Below are positions 17,831 to 25,762 of a stretch of DNA of 64,000 nt, in pieces (position 1 is the first letter of the stretch; the number at the start of each line of letters is the position of its first letter). Source of the stretch: Bacteroidales bacterium (lineage in GTDB: Bacteria > Bacteroidota > Bacteroidia > Bacteroidales > UBA932). The stretch spans positions 62,001-126,000 of the forward strand of contig JAFXNQ010000041.1 in assembly GCA_017529425.1 (NCBI GenBank). Direction: 5' to 3'. The position numbers and the translations under genes were made by a program. Under the pieces are notes generated by a model. It had not been told where the DNA came from. It ran no database searches and was given only the letters and a program-made list of their open reading frames with translations.

Positions 17831-18985
17831 TTACAGCGAAACATGGTTTACGGTATTAACAATCTTCTCTACCTCTTTTCTTGACAAATCATAGTAATAC
17901 GGCAAGTTAAGAATCCTGGACGCAATCCTGTGCTCATCCTCAAAAGAGTCAGGACACCCCAGCGCAATATGGCTGAAGTCCATATCCACACCATTCTTTA
18001 TGCACTCCTTGTAAAAAGCCTTTTGGTCATTGACCTGAACAGCATATCTACAACACACTGCATTCTCATCCATAATCGGCTTCTGGACAATGGGATTGTG
18101 TATGTTCTTGTCATAGTAGGCATACAACTCCCTGCGTTTGGCAAATAGTGCTTCCAGTCGCTTTAGCTGGCGCAACAAGATAACCGCCTGCCACTCGGCA
18201 AACCTGTAAGAATACAACGGAGTCTTTTTCTCCGCAGGCTTCTCGTGCCGGGTCTTCTGCAACTTCCCTTTTGAACCAATCGCGAAGTAGTGAAACAGCT
18301 TGTATATAACGGTGTTCTTGGTCATCACGTATGCCAGGCCCCGAATCATAGCTTTCACTTTGAACAAGAAATCTGACGGCCTCCACTCTGCATCCTTGCA
18401 GATCAGGTCCACCATATCCTTGTTCTTACTCACCAATACGCCAGCAACCGGCGGCACATTGATTAGTTTGGAGGCATTGAAGCTCACCATGGCATATTCG
18501 CCAAATGTTCCTGTTCTCTTTCCGTTCACGGTTGTACCCATCGATGTGGCACAATCTTCTATCAGCACCGCCCCTGTTTCCTTACATTTTGCCATTATCT
18601 CTTCTATATTGCAAGGCAAGCCGTATTGATGGGTAGCAAGCACAATGCAATCTGGTGTAATGGCTTCCAGATAGCTGGAATTATATGTAATTGAATCAGT
18701 CTCACAAAATATCATCTCCTTCCCTGCCAGTTTCACAGCCTCGACCACGGCAATGCAAGTATATGCAGGCAATACCACCTTCTTCTGCGGCAACCGTATC
18801 AGCAACTCATATATTGCATCTCTGGCAGACGGCACCAAACAGACATACTCCCCATCAAAAAATGACGACAGCACCTTCTCGCACTCCTGCCTGGCTGATT
18901 GCTTGCTTTCGCCGGTAAACATGGCCCTGATTAAATCAGTGAAGCCATAATTGACCCTTATGCGTGGTATCAATCTTAAAGACAT
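17831..18985 (-). CDS. DegT/DnrJ/EryC1/StrS-type PLP aminotransferase
   Basis: This 384-residue PLP enzyme belongs to the sugar aminotransferase family. VVLPAYTCIAVVEAVKLAGK, LIEDCATSMGTTVNGKRTG with the PLP aspartate, and MVSFNASKLINVPPVAG with the Schiff-base lysine are the key landmarks. Such enzymes usually convert a keto-sugar nucleotide to an amino sugar; some act on small molecules. No matching keto-sugar source other than the CapE/CapF route is in the window. The gene directly precedes the ATP-grasp gene with 4 bases between them, so its product may be the amine acceptor for that ligase. Confidence 0.88.
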   Translation of the reverse strand: MSLRLIPRIRVNYGFTDLIRAMFTGESKQSARQECEKVLSSFFDGEYVCLVPSARDAIYELLIRLPQKKVVLPAYTCIAVVEAVKLAGKEMIFCETDSITYNSSYLEAITPDCIVLATHQYGLPCNIEEIMAKCKETGAVLIEDCATSMGTTVNGKRTGTFGEYAMVSFNASKLINVPPVAGVLVSKNKDMVDLICKDAEWRPSDFLFKVKAMIRGLAYVMTKNTVIYKLFHYFAIGSKGKLQKTRHEKPAEKKTPLYSYRFAEWQAVILLRQLKRLEALFAKRRELYAYYDKNIHNPIVQKPIMDENAVCCRYAVQVNDQKAFYKECIKNGVDMDFSHIALGCPDSFEDEHRIASRILNLPYYYDLSRKEVEKIVNTVNHVSL

Positions 18986-19010
18986 AGTCTATCTGATAAT
19001 GTTCCCCAAC

Positions 19011-19751
19011 TTATTCAGGCCGCCTCGCTACATCAAAGAACTTGAGCGTTAATGGCATACGCTTTATGTGTACACCCGGCTTTCTGATAACTCTAAGAAC
19101 GCCTTCAATACCAAAGCCACGGAGCCATTTGGGAGGTCTTTTCAACACACCGGCTTTAGCATCCAAAGCCCCGCCAATACCGTAAAAAACACCTACATCA
19201 ATGGAATGTTTATATTTAAGTATAAACTGCTCCTTTCTTGGAGAAGGGAATGCTATAAAAAGATAGTCTGGCGCACTCTCGTTTATCCTACTGACAATTT
19301 GTTCTTCTTCCTCAACATCATAGTATCCGTTTTGCATTCCGACTATTTGCAAATTTGGATACTCATCTTCAAGAACTGTTTTCAGTTTATCCAGCGTGTC
19401 TTGCTTAGCTCCAAGGAAATACACCTTTTGACCTCTTTCATTCGCCTTTTTCAAGAGCTCTTCCATCACATCTGGAGTTGCAACACGACCTTTAATACTA
19501 TAGCCTCTTTTTTGAAGGTAGTGCGCAGGCAACATACTGTCTACATTGACTATGTCGGAATCCAATATCGCCTCCCTTAAAAAAACATCATCCTGCGCTA
19601 ATCCGACAATATCTGCATTGACCCCTGTAATATGTATTCCACGTTTACCCTTAGAAATCCAATCTACGACAATATCAGCGATTTCAGCTTCTGTCAATAA
19701 GTTATACTTGATATTCCAGATTTTAATCTCTTTTAAATCAAATGTGCTCAT
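19011..19751 (-). CDS. WecG/TagA/CpsF-family glycosyltransferase (GT26)
   Basis: This 246-residue enzyme transfers a sugar such as ManNAc or its uronic acid to lipid-linked GlcNAc at the membrane face. The N-terminal ITGVNADIVGLAQDD and SDIVNVDSMLPAHYLQKR contain the conserved Asp, and a Lys/Arg-rich segment VYFLGAKQDTLDKLK follows. The C-terminal PSPRKEQFILKY and VGVFYGIGGALDAKAGV, with RPPKWLRGFGIEG near the end, are typical of the family. Since GT26 enzymes act early on a polyprenyl-PP-GlcNAc acceptor, a WecA-type initiating transferase should exist; none is in this window. Confidence 0.92.
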   Translation of the reverse strand: MSTFDLKEIKIWNIKYNLLTEAEIADIVVDWISKGKRGIHITGVNADIVGLAQDDVFLREAILDSDIVNVDSMLPAHYLQKRGYSIKGRVATPDVMEELLKKANERGQKVYFLGAKQDTLDKLKTVLEDEYPNLQIVGMQNGYYDVEEEEQIVSRINESAPDYLFIAFPSPRKEQFILKYKHSIDVGVFYGIGGALDAKAGVLKRPPKWLRGFGIEGVLRVIRKPGVHIKRMPLTLKFFDVARRPE

Positions 19752-19768
19752 TACTGAATAGAAAGCTG

Positions 19769-20833
19769 TTATTCCTTTGTGAGTTCTTCGTATACTACTC
19801 CGACTTGCCCTGTAACGGTATCCAGGGCAAAAGGCCCTCGTGCCATCTCCATCGACTCCCTGCTCAGGCTCTGCCGCAATTTATCATCTGTAATTATCTT
19901 TTCTAACTGCTTTGACAATACATCCACGTCCCCGGGCTCAAATAAAAGCATATTCACCCCGTCCTGCGCCACATCCGGAATACCGCCCACGGGTGTAGTC
20001 ACCACCGGGAGGCCGTATGCCCAGGCATCAAGCACCGCCATAGGGAAACCCTCTGCATAGCTGGGCAGGCACAATGCCTTTGATTCACAGAACACCTTGT
20101 GTTTGGCTTCTCCACTGACCCACCCCAACAGTTCAATCTGGTCGCTTATACCCAACTCTGTAGCGAGCACCCTTGCCTGCTCCACTTCTCCGTTCCCGGC
20201 AAACACTAACTTCCAATCGGGATGATTCTTTGATATCCCGGCAAATGCCCGGATCAAATCTTTATACCCTTTCCCGCCGTATAATGTTCCGCTGAACAGT
20301 ATCTGATTCCTCTTCTCATAGCCGCTCGCATCGGCAATCGGAGGGCACGGATTATATACGACCTTCAGGTTTGCTGACCGCCCTGTATGCTCTTCTATTT
20401 TGGATTTGAGGCTCTCTGAGAGCAGTATTCCATAATCGCACTGCTCAAACATAGTCTGGTAGGTGCCATTCCAGATATCGTCTATCTGGGAGCCGCAGTG
20501 CAGGTGTATCACAGTTTTTTTCCCGAATAGCTTTGCAAGCTTAAAGAATGGATACTTCCTGCGGGCAGAAACGGCAAGGCTGAAGTGTATATGCACTATG
20601 TCGTAGAATGGGAGCAGAACAATATACTCTGCAAATCCCTTCAGCAAATACCATACTTTCCGCAACCTGCCGCCATCCCTGTAGGTTGCAATCCAGCGGC
20701 AGTGGTATTTTTTCCAAATCTCACTTTGTCTGTATAGTTTCAGAACAGCCACAATCCCTCCGCGCGCATCCGGGGAAGGGGCTAAAACCAAAACTTTTGC
20801 CATACAATCAGGCTTTTGTCTTTGTCTGCGCAA
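19769..20833 (-). CDS. Glycosyltransferase family 4
   Basis: This 354-residue GT-B enzyme has the usual landmarks: VLVLAPSPDARGGIVAVLKL at the N-terminus, ILFSGTLYGGKGYKDLIRAF in the linker, LGWVSGEAKHKVFCESKAL and CLPSYAEGFPMAVLDAWAYG, which holds the E-x7-D/E nucleotide-sugar motif. It would add one residue to the repeat unit. Its start overlaps the acyltransferase stop by 26 bases, a sign of translational coupling. An internal ATG at residue 12 could be used instead, shortening the overlap. Confidence 0.9.
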   Translation of the reverse strand: MRRQRQKPDCMAKVLVLAPSPDARGGIVAVLKLYRQSEIWKKYHCRWIATYRDGGRLRKVWYLLKGFAEYIVLLPFYDIVHIHFSLAVSARRKYPFFKLAKLFGKKTVIHLHCGSQIDDIWNGTYQTMFEQCDYGILLSESLKSKIEEHTGRSANLKVVYNPCPPIADASGYEKRNQILFSGTLYGGKGYKDLIRAFAGISKNHPDWKLVFAGNGEVEQARVLATELGISDQIELLGWVSGEAKHKVFCESKALCLPSYAEGFPMAVLDAWAYGLPVVTTPVGGIPDVAQDGVNMLLFEPGDVDVLSKQLEKIITDDKLRQSLSRESMEMARGPFALDTVTGQVGVVYEELTKE

Positions 20834-21425
20834 ATATCTTTTCCAGTTCTTCTCTTGAAAAACGCTCCGCTTCCGGGTAAAGCTTTGATTCGTGTTCCAG
20901 AATCTGGTCTATGGTCCATTTGAACTTTATGGGCTTTGCCGGAACGCCTCCCGCTATACAGTAGGGCGGGATATCTGTGGTAACGACCGCACCGGCGGCG
21001 ATTACGGAACTCCTCCCCAGATGGGCACCCGCCAGGAGCGTCACATTACAGCCAATCCAAACATCTTCTTCTACGATGATGTCCTTGTCAAATACTTTTC
21101 CGCTATCGAGTTTGTCTTTATTTGTAACGGTGCGATAAAACTTGCCGACCACCTGCATGTGATTCCCAGTATGGACCGACAACCCCTCTGCGGCGGCCGA
21201 GCCTCTCTTCATTATAAACTTGCTGAGGACAGCCGAGATTGTGGAATTCTCTATCTTGGTATCCTCGTACATAAAGACATTCTGATGGCCGTCTATCTTC
21301 AACGGCGGTATCAACTTGGCAGAATCTGCCAGATAGCCGAACTTGCTCCTTTTGCAGTTGCCAAAGTACGACGTGTATATCACATATAATCCCCGGAAAA
21401 ACCGGTTCTTCTTTATCCATTCCAT
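20808..21425 (-). CDS. Left-handed beta-helix acyltransferase (hexapeptide repeat)
   Basis: This 205-residue protein has the hexapeptide repeats of LbH O- or N-acetyltransferases. The clearest part is IIVEEDVWIGCNVTLLAGAH, then LGRSSVIAAGAVVTTDIPPY and the closing CIAGGVPAKPIKFKW, where the catalytic histidine loop precedes the coils (SVHTGNHMQVVGKF). It would acetylate a sugar of the polysaccharide or its precursor in the cytoplasm using acetyl-CoA. It sits between two glycosyltransferase genes and overlaps both, upstream by 13 bases and downstream by 26. Confidence 0.9.
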   Translation of the reverse strand: MEWIKKNRFFRGLYVIYTSYFGNCKRSKFGYLADSAKLIPPLKIDGHQNVFMYEDTKIENSTISAVLSKFIMKRGSAAAEGLSVHTGNHMQVVGKFYRTVTNKDKLDSGKVFDKDIIVEEDVWIGCNVTLLAGAHLGRSSVIAAGAVVTTDIPPYCIAGGVPAKPIKFKWTIDQILEHESKLYPEAERFSREELEKIFAQTKTKA

Positions 21426-22504
21426 ATAGATTCGTACTTTTCAACAAACTCACTCCGGGAAAATTTCACTTTAGAGATATCGCTGCTGGCCTTACCCATC
21501 GCGCTCCACTCTTCCTGGGGGCTTGTGAGCATTGTCTTGAGCTTGAGATACATATCATCCTCATCAAAAGGGTTGAAAAGCATTCCGCAGGAGGGCTCCA
21601 CTATATCGGGATTGTCACACACATCACTTGCCACCACCGGCAATCCACAGCACATCGCCTCACACAGCACGTTTGGATATCCCTCATAAATAGAGGGCAA
21701 ACAGAAGATATCAGCTTTTTGATAGACATCCACCATATCTTTAACGCGCCCTTTAAACTCGAATACCTTCCCCAACTCTAGCACTTTCCGATTTTCTGCA
21801 CACTCTTTGAAATATGGATCACGTTCTGAACCATACCAGAGTGCTTTAAACTTTATCCCGTCATCTTTAAGGCGCTTCAAGACTTTTTGATACTTCAACA
21901 CATTTTTCTGCCGCATCACCCTGCCCACAGAGAGCAACACCGGGACGGGGTTATCAACCCTCTCTTCCACAGGCACAAAAGTGTCGGTATCCACAAAGTT
22001 GGTTATCGTCACCAACTTGTCACTGTATTTGGGATAGTTACTCTTGATGAACCGCTCCTGAGAGTGGGAATTGGGGACAATGACATCTGCCCAGCGGTAT
22101 GTCCAGAACTTGAACCGCTCAAGCCAGTCAAGCTTTTGCGTTGTGTTGCGCTCCGATACGATTAACTTGAAACTCTTGTCCTTGCGATGTATCAGGGAGG
22201 TGATGATACACGGGAACACCAGATACGATATCACAATATCGGGCTTGAAGCTTTTAATATCCTCTTTGATTGCCCCATATACCATAAGGTAATCCGGCTT
22301 TACCGGTCCGCCGGCAATCACGCACTTGTTATCCACCTCGTTCTCGTCAAGGAAAGATTTATAGAACGGCAAGTCTATGTAACTGATCACACGGACAGTA
22401 TAACCTTTGTCCTTCAATAACTTGGCGAGTCCGACCAGTTGTCTTTGCGCCCCTCCGGAATTGAGCGCATCAATAACTAACAGTATCTTTTTATTCTCAG
22501 CCAT
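21413..22504 (-). CDS. Glycosyltransferase family 4
   Basis: This 363-residue GT-B enzyme has the N-terminal glycine-rich loop DALNSGGAQRQLVGLAKLL, typical of donors and acceptors in O-antigen-type GT4 enzymes. Further landmarks are VLLSVGRVMRQKNVLKY, FEFKGRVKDMVDVYQKADIF and CLPSIYEGYPNVLCEAMCCG, with the E-x7-E motif. Like its neighbours it should add a sugar in the cytoplasm; linkage unknown. The gene follows the polymerase gene by 10 bases. Confidence 0.92.
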   Translation of the reverse strand: MAENKKILLVIDALNSGGAQRQLVGLAKLLKDKGYTVRVISYIDLPFYKSFLDENEVDNKCVIAGGPVKPDYLMVYGAIKEDIKSFKPDIVISYLVFPCIITSLIHRKDKSFKLIVSERNTTQKLDWLERFKFWTYRWADVIVPNSHSQERFIKSNYPKYSDKLVTITNFVDTDTFVPVEERVDNPVPVLLSVGRVMRQKNVLKYQKVLKRLKDDGIKFKALWYGSERDPYFKECAENRKVLELGKVFEFKGRVKDMVDVYQKADIFCLPSIYEGYPNVLCEAMCCGLPVVASDVCDNPDIVEPSCGMLFNPFDEDDMYLKLKTMLTSPQEEWSAMGKASSDISKVKFSRSEFVEKYESIWNG

Positions 22505-22514
22505 ATCAGATTTT

Positions 22515-23753
22515 CTATGCCAGTGGATTCAGTGTGGTGCATTTCCCTTCTAATAATTTTAGAGTAATCGCATGCACAATTCCATAGATAATAAAGACAC
22601 CTTTACTATCATATGTCCATAGGACAAAATTACCAAATATCACAGCCAACATTGCTGCAAACAACACTTTTGCCGTTTTTGTTTCAGGATGGTCCGGATT
22701 AATCCGTATTCCCTTTACCAGACGTACCACCAGACCGATAAGGAAGGGCATATAAAGGAAAAAGGCAACCGCACCACATTCAACGTACTGAACCATGTAT
22801 TCAGAATGGGAAACAAGACTGGTTGGGCTGTATTTAATCCACTGGTGAAACCCTATTCCAAAAAAAGGATGCTGTACAAAATAAGGCCAACTAAGATAAT
22901 ACTGAACACCCCTGTCACCAAAGTTGTCAAATACAGTACCCGTTGCAAAACGCGATCCCTCCATCTGAGATGTTGTATTCGATAACCGCTCACCCAAGAC
23001 CGTCTCATCCATAATAAAATCGACAAGAAAATAACCTGCAACTATCAAGACAGCCAGGAACACGTATGTTTTAAAATCTCTTTGCTTTCTGAGTGTCAAG
23101 ACAGAAACCACTGTTACGATAATTAACATCCCGAATCCCATCCTTGTGCCAATCTTAATTATGGCATAAATAAAAACTGCCGCTACCATAAGAAAAATTG
23201 CCTTACTAAGCTTTTTCCTGATAAATTGAATGATGGCTAACGCAAAACCTGTCACCACTATCAACGCAACTTCATTTCCATTTGCCACAACTGATTCAAA
23301 TTGCTCATCATATATGTTACCTGTCCCGGTTACGATACTGATAATAACAAATATCATGGTAGCAACGAGTAACACATTGACCGTTCTGTCAACTTTATAA
23401 TGAATCAGGCTGACGGTCATGAGCATAATCATTGGCGCAATAAAAATATGGTAAGCCATAACATAATAGCCCATTGAGCCATTACCAAAAAGAGGCGGAC
23501 TGTTAAACACTAATCCATTCACCAGCATATAAAGTGTCAGGACAAGATAATATGAAATAGGACGGCGAAAGCACAACTGAACAATCTCTTCCATATTGAT
23601 GAGGACGCCCACTATGCACAATGTAAAAACCAAACGTCCGGCGCCGTCTATTTCAATCCAGATTTTCTGTAGTGGCAACCAGATAATAGACAGAAAGACT
23701 ATGAAAAGTGTAATATTATATTTAAAAGACTTCTTTAACGCCATAATGCTCAA
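22515..23753 (-). CDS. Wzy-like polysaccharide polymerase / O-antigen ligase family
   Basis: This 412-residue protein is almost wholly membrane-embedded, with about ten hydrophobic helices. A large outer loop with YLSWPYFVQHPFFGIGFHQW and SHSEYMVQYVECGAVAFFLY falls between the last helices. The H-x-E-Y-x-x-x-x-x-E-x-G pattern there is characteristic of Wzy polymerases and WaaL ligases. In this operon, with flippases and chain-length kinase present, polymerisation of the repeat unit in the periplasm is the natural role. It is the only polymerase-like gene in the window, against two flippases. Confidence 0.88.
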   Translation of the reverse strand: MSIMALKKSFKYNITLFIVFLSIIWLPLQKIWIEIDGAGRLVFTLCIVGVLINMEEIVQLCFRRPISYYLVLTLYMLVNGLVFNSPPLFGNGSMGYYVMAYHIFIAPMIMLMTVSLIHYKVDRTVNVLLVATMIFVIISIVTGTGNIYDEQFESVVANGNEVALIVVTGFALAIIQFIRKKLSKAIFLMVAAVFIYAIIKIGTRMGFGMLIIVTVVSVLTLRKQRDFKTYVFLAVLIVAGYFLVDFIMDETVLGERLSNTTSQMEGSRFATGTVFDNFGDRGVQYYLSWPYFVQHPFFGIGFHQWIKYSPTSLVSHSEYMVQYVECGAVAFFLYMPFLIGLVVRLVKGIRINPDHPETKTAKVLFAAMLAVIFGNFVLWTYDSKGVFIIYGIVHAITLKLLEGKCTTLNPLA

Positions 23754-24881
23754 TTATGATTGTTTGTAATCAAGGTATTGCAAGACTTGACACAGATGCT
23801 TGTCATAAGAGTAATTCTGATTGTAATAACATTTAGCAGCAGCGCCTATTTCTTTAGCATTTTGTTCGTCACTAATGCATTTTTGAATCAAACCGCACAG
23901 AGTATCACTGTCCTCTTTTGGGAACAGATAGCCGTTTATTCCATCTTTAATTACGGCATTGATCCCCTCCACATCGCTCCCCAGACAGCAGACGCCATTA
24001 AACATGGCCTCCAGCAAAGATAGCGGTGTCCCCTCATACCAGGAGGATATAACATAGAGGTCCGCTACGGCATACAGTTCCTTTACATCCTCGTTCCTCA
24101 CCCATCCCATAAACATGATGCGACTGTTTGCTCCGTACTTTTCTTCCATCTCCCTGCGCATATCACCGTCCCCTGCCATAACCAGTCCCAGGTTAAGTTC
24201 TTCACAAAAGGCATCAGGCAGGGATTCAAATGCCTTCAAGAGTGTACATGGAGACTTCAACTGCTTGATACTCCCAACATAGAGTATCACTTTATCAAAC
24301 GATATCCTGTATTTCTTTTTGATTTCTTCTTTTGTCAAATCTGTTTTTTCACACTTGACAAGAGGGGGCCAGTAATCGATCCTGCACCCGGAACGCTCCT
24401 GGTAATCTTCTATAATCTGGCTGGAAACAGCCGCGATACGAGACGCCCCTTTAAAGAGTCTTATCTGCTGCCGCGGGGATTTCCACACCCTGTCCTTTCC
24501 ACCACTGTGGCAATGAACAGTGTAGTTGAAGCCAAACAGCTTACTGAATAATATTACTGGCCAGGCATTGTCGTCAAAGTTGGAGGTATGCGGAATCATT
24601 ACTGTTTTCCACCTGCTCATCTGAATATGCCTGGAGAAAATACAGGAGACAAAAACAGAGAGCATGCTCAATCCCCAGCGTGTCAATCCAAAAATGCGGC
24701 TGCGGACACGGAAAACACGCTTGTTATCAACAAATGGAAGATATGTGGAGAGCATAATGATACCAGGATACTCATCGGTGAGGAGGTGTTTTGACAAATT
24801 ATAATTGTAAACCTCCATACCGCCAGTCTGCTGCGGATATATCGACTTGAACAACAAGACTGTCTGGTCTCTCTTACTCAT
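23754..24881 (-). CDS. Glycosyltransferase family 4
   Basis: This 375-residue GT-B protein has the N-terminal SIYPQQTGGMEVYNYNLSKH, a common GT4 acceptor-side loop. The donor-side segments are VILYVGSIKQLKSPCTLLKA, IMFMGWVRNEDVKELYAVAD and VISSWYEGTPLSLLEAMFNG, containing the E-x7-E motif. The stop is immediately followed by the Wzy gene with no gap, and the start overlaps the upstream GINT1-like gene by 4 bases (ATGA). Donor specificity cannot be told. Confidence 0.92.
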   Translation of the reverse strand: MSKRDQTVLLFKSIYPQQTGGMEVYNYNLSKHLLTDEYPGIIMLSTYLPFVDNKRVFRVRSRIFGLTRWGLSMLSVFVSCIFSRHIQMSRWKTVMIPHTSNFDDNAWPVILFSKLFGFNYTVHCHSGGKDRVWKSPRQQIRLFKGASRIAAVSSQIIEDYQERSGCRIDYWPPLVKCEKTDLTKEEIKKKYRISFDKVILYVGSIKQLKSPCTLLKAFESLPDAFCEELNLGLVMAGDGDMRREMEEKYGANSRIMFMGWVRNEDVKELYAVADLYVISSWYEGTPLSLLEAMFNGVCCLGSDVEGINAVIKDGINGYLFPKEDSDTLCGLIQKCISDEQNAKEIGAAAKCYYNQNYSYDKHLCQVLQYLDYKQS

Positions 24882-25762
24882 CCCTGCTCCCCCTTGATGA
24901 TTTTTTTAATCAGCGACAATACGTTTACCCCTACAGGCCTCCTCCAGCCACGGACATCTACAACAGATAAATCTTTATAATTGTTGAACGTATGGCAGCC
25001 CGTGCTATATTTAGGATTGCTGCTCTCAATCCTTCTGATATCTTTGAAACAGAATACGCCACCCTCTCTTGCCACTTCCTGGACGATTACGGCTCGCCCA
25101 TATCCGCTGTTACAATCCTGGGCCGGACGGTATATCTTTTCACCCACCTTAAACCAGTCTCCTGCATTGCGCGCCACATTGGAGGGGAGCTCGATATCCT
25201 GCTTCTTTACCCCGTAGGCATCATAAACTGTCAAGACATTACCGTTCTGCGTAGGTAGATGCGTTGCAAATATCAACTCTTCTCCAAACAAGTCTGTTAC
25301 GACGGCATCGGTAAGCGGTTCCTGTGAAATACACTTTGCCATGCTTAAATGGCCAGTTTCTGCATCGTACTCATATCTGGACCATGAGCAGGATGAGCTG
25401 CTCTCCGGGCTTACAAACACTTTGCCCTCTTTACGTTCAATAAACGGAAAAGACAGATGTTGTTCAGGTAAATCAAGGATAATCTTATATGAGAGCAGGC
25501 TATAACTGTTCCTGTCAATCAAAAGCTTTGCTATTCTTCCACGCCTAATCTTGTAACAGAACTCTTCTACGAGCAACTGTATGGTTTGTCCGTCATAATC
25601 CAGGATAAACGGGTCTGAAAACCACCTGTCGCGCGGCATTCCTTTTACATAATGGATTTCGAACGGTTTCCCCTCTACCATGCTGTCGACACCCCCTTCG
25701 ATAAATCCAAGAGTCCAACGATGCTCATATACAAAACGATTTATCCCCTCGCTAAGACTCAT
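24878..25762 (-). CDS. Beta-propeller protein related to the GINT1 N-terminal domain
   Basis: This 294-residue protein looks like the five-bladed beta-propeller domain annotated as N-terminal to glucosamine inositolphosphorylceramide transferase 1. The clue segments are MPRDRWFSDPFILDYDGQTI, then LLVEEFCYKIRRGRIAKLLI, and HLSFPFIERKEGKVFVSPE with further blades carrying GEELIFATH and GDWFKVGEKIYRPAQDC. Its acidic and tryptophan-rich clefts recall GH43-like folds, but no hydrolase activity is implied. In capsule clusters such proteins appear either alone or fused to transferases. Here it is alone, coupled by 4-base overlaps to a flippase upstream and a GT4 downstream. The role is inferred only. 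Confidence 0.6.
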   Translation of the reverse strand: MSLSEGINRFVYEHRWTLGFIEGGVDSMVEGKPFEIHYVKGMPRDRWFSDPFILDYDGQTIQLLVEEFCYKIRRGRIAKLLIDRNSYSLLSYKIILDLPEQHLSFPFIERKEGKVFVSPESSSSCSWSRYEYDAETGHLSMAKCISQEPLTDAVVTDLFGEELIFATHLPTQNGNVLTVYDAYGVKKQDIELPSNVARNAGDWFKVGEKIYRPAQDCNSGYGRAVIVQEVAREGGVFCFKDIRRIESSNPKYSTGCHTFNNYKDLSVVDVRGWRRPVGVNVLSLIKKIIKGEQG

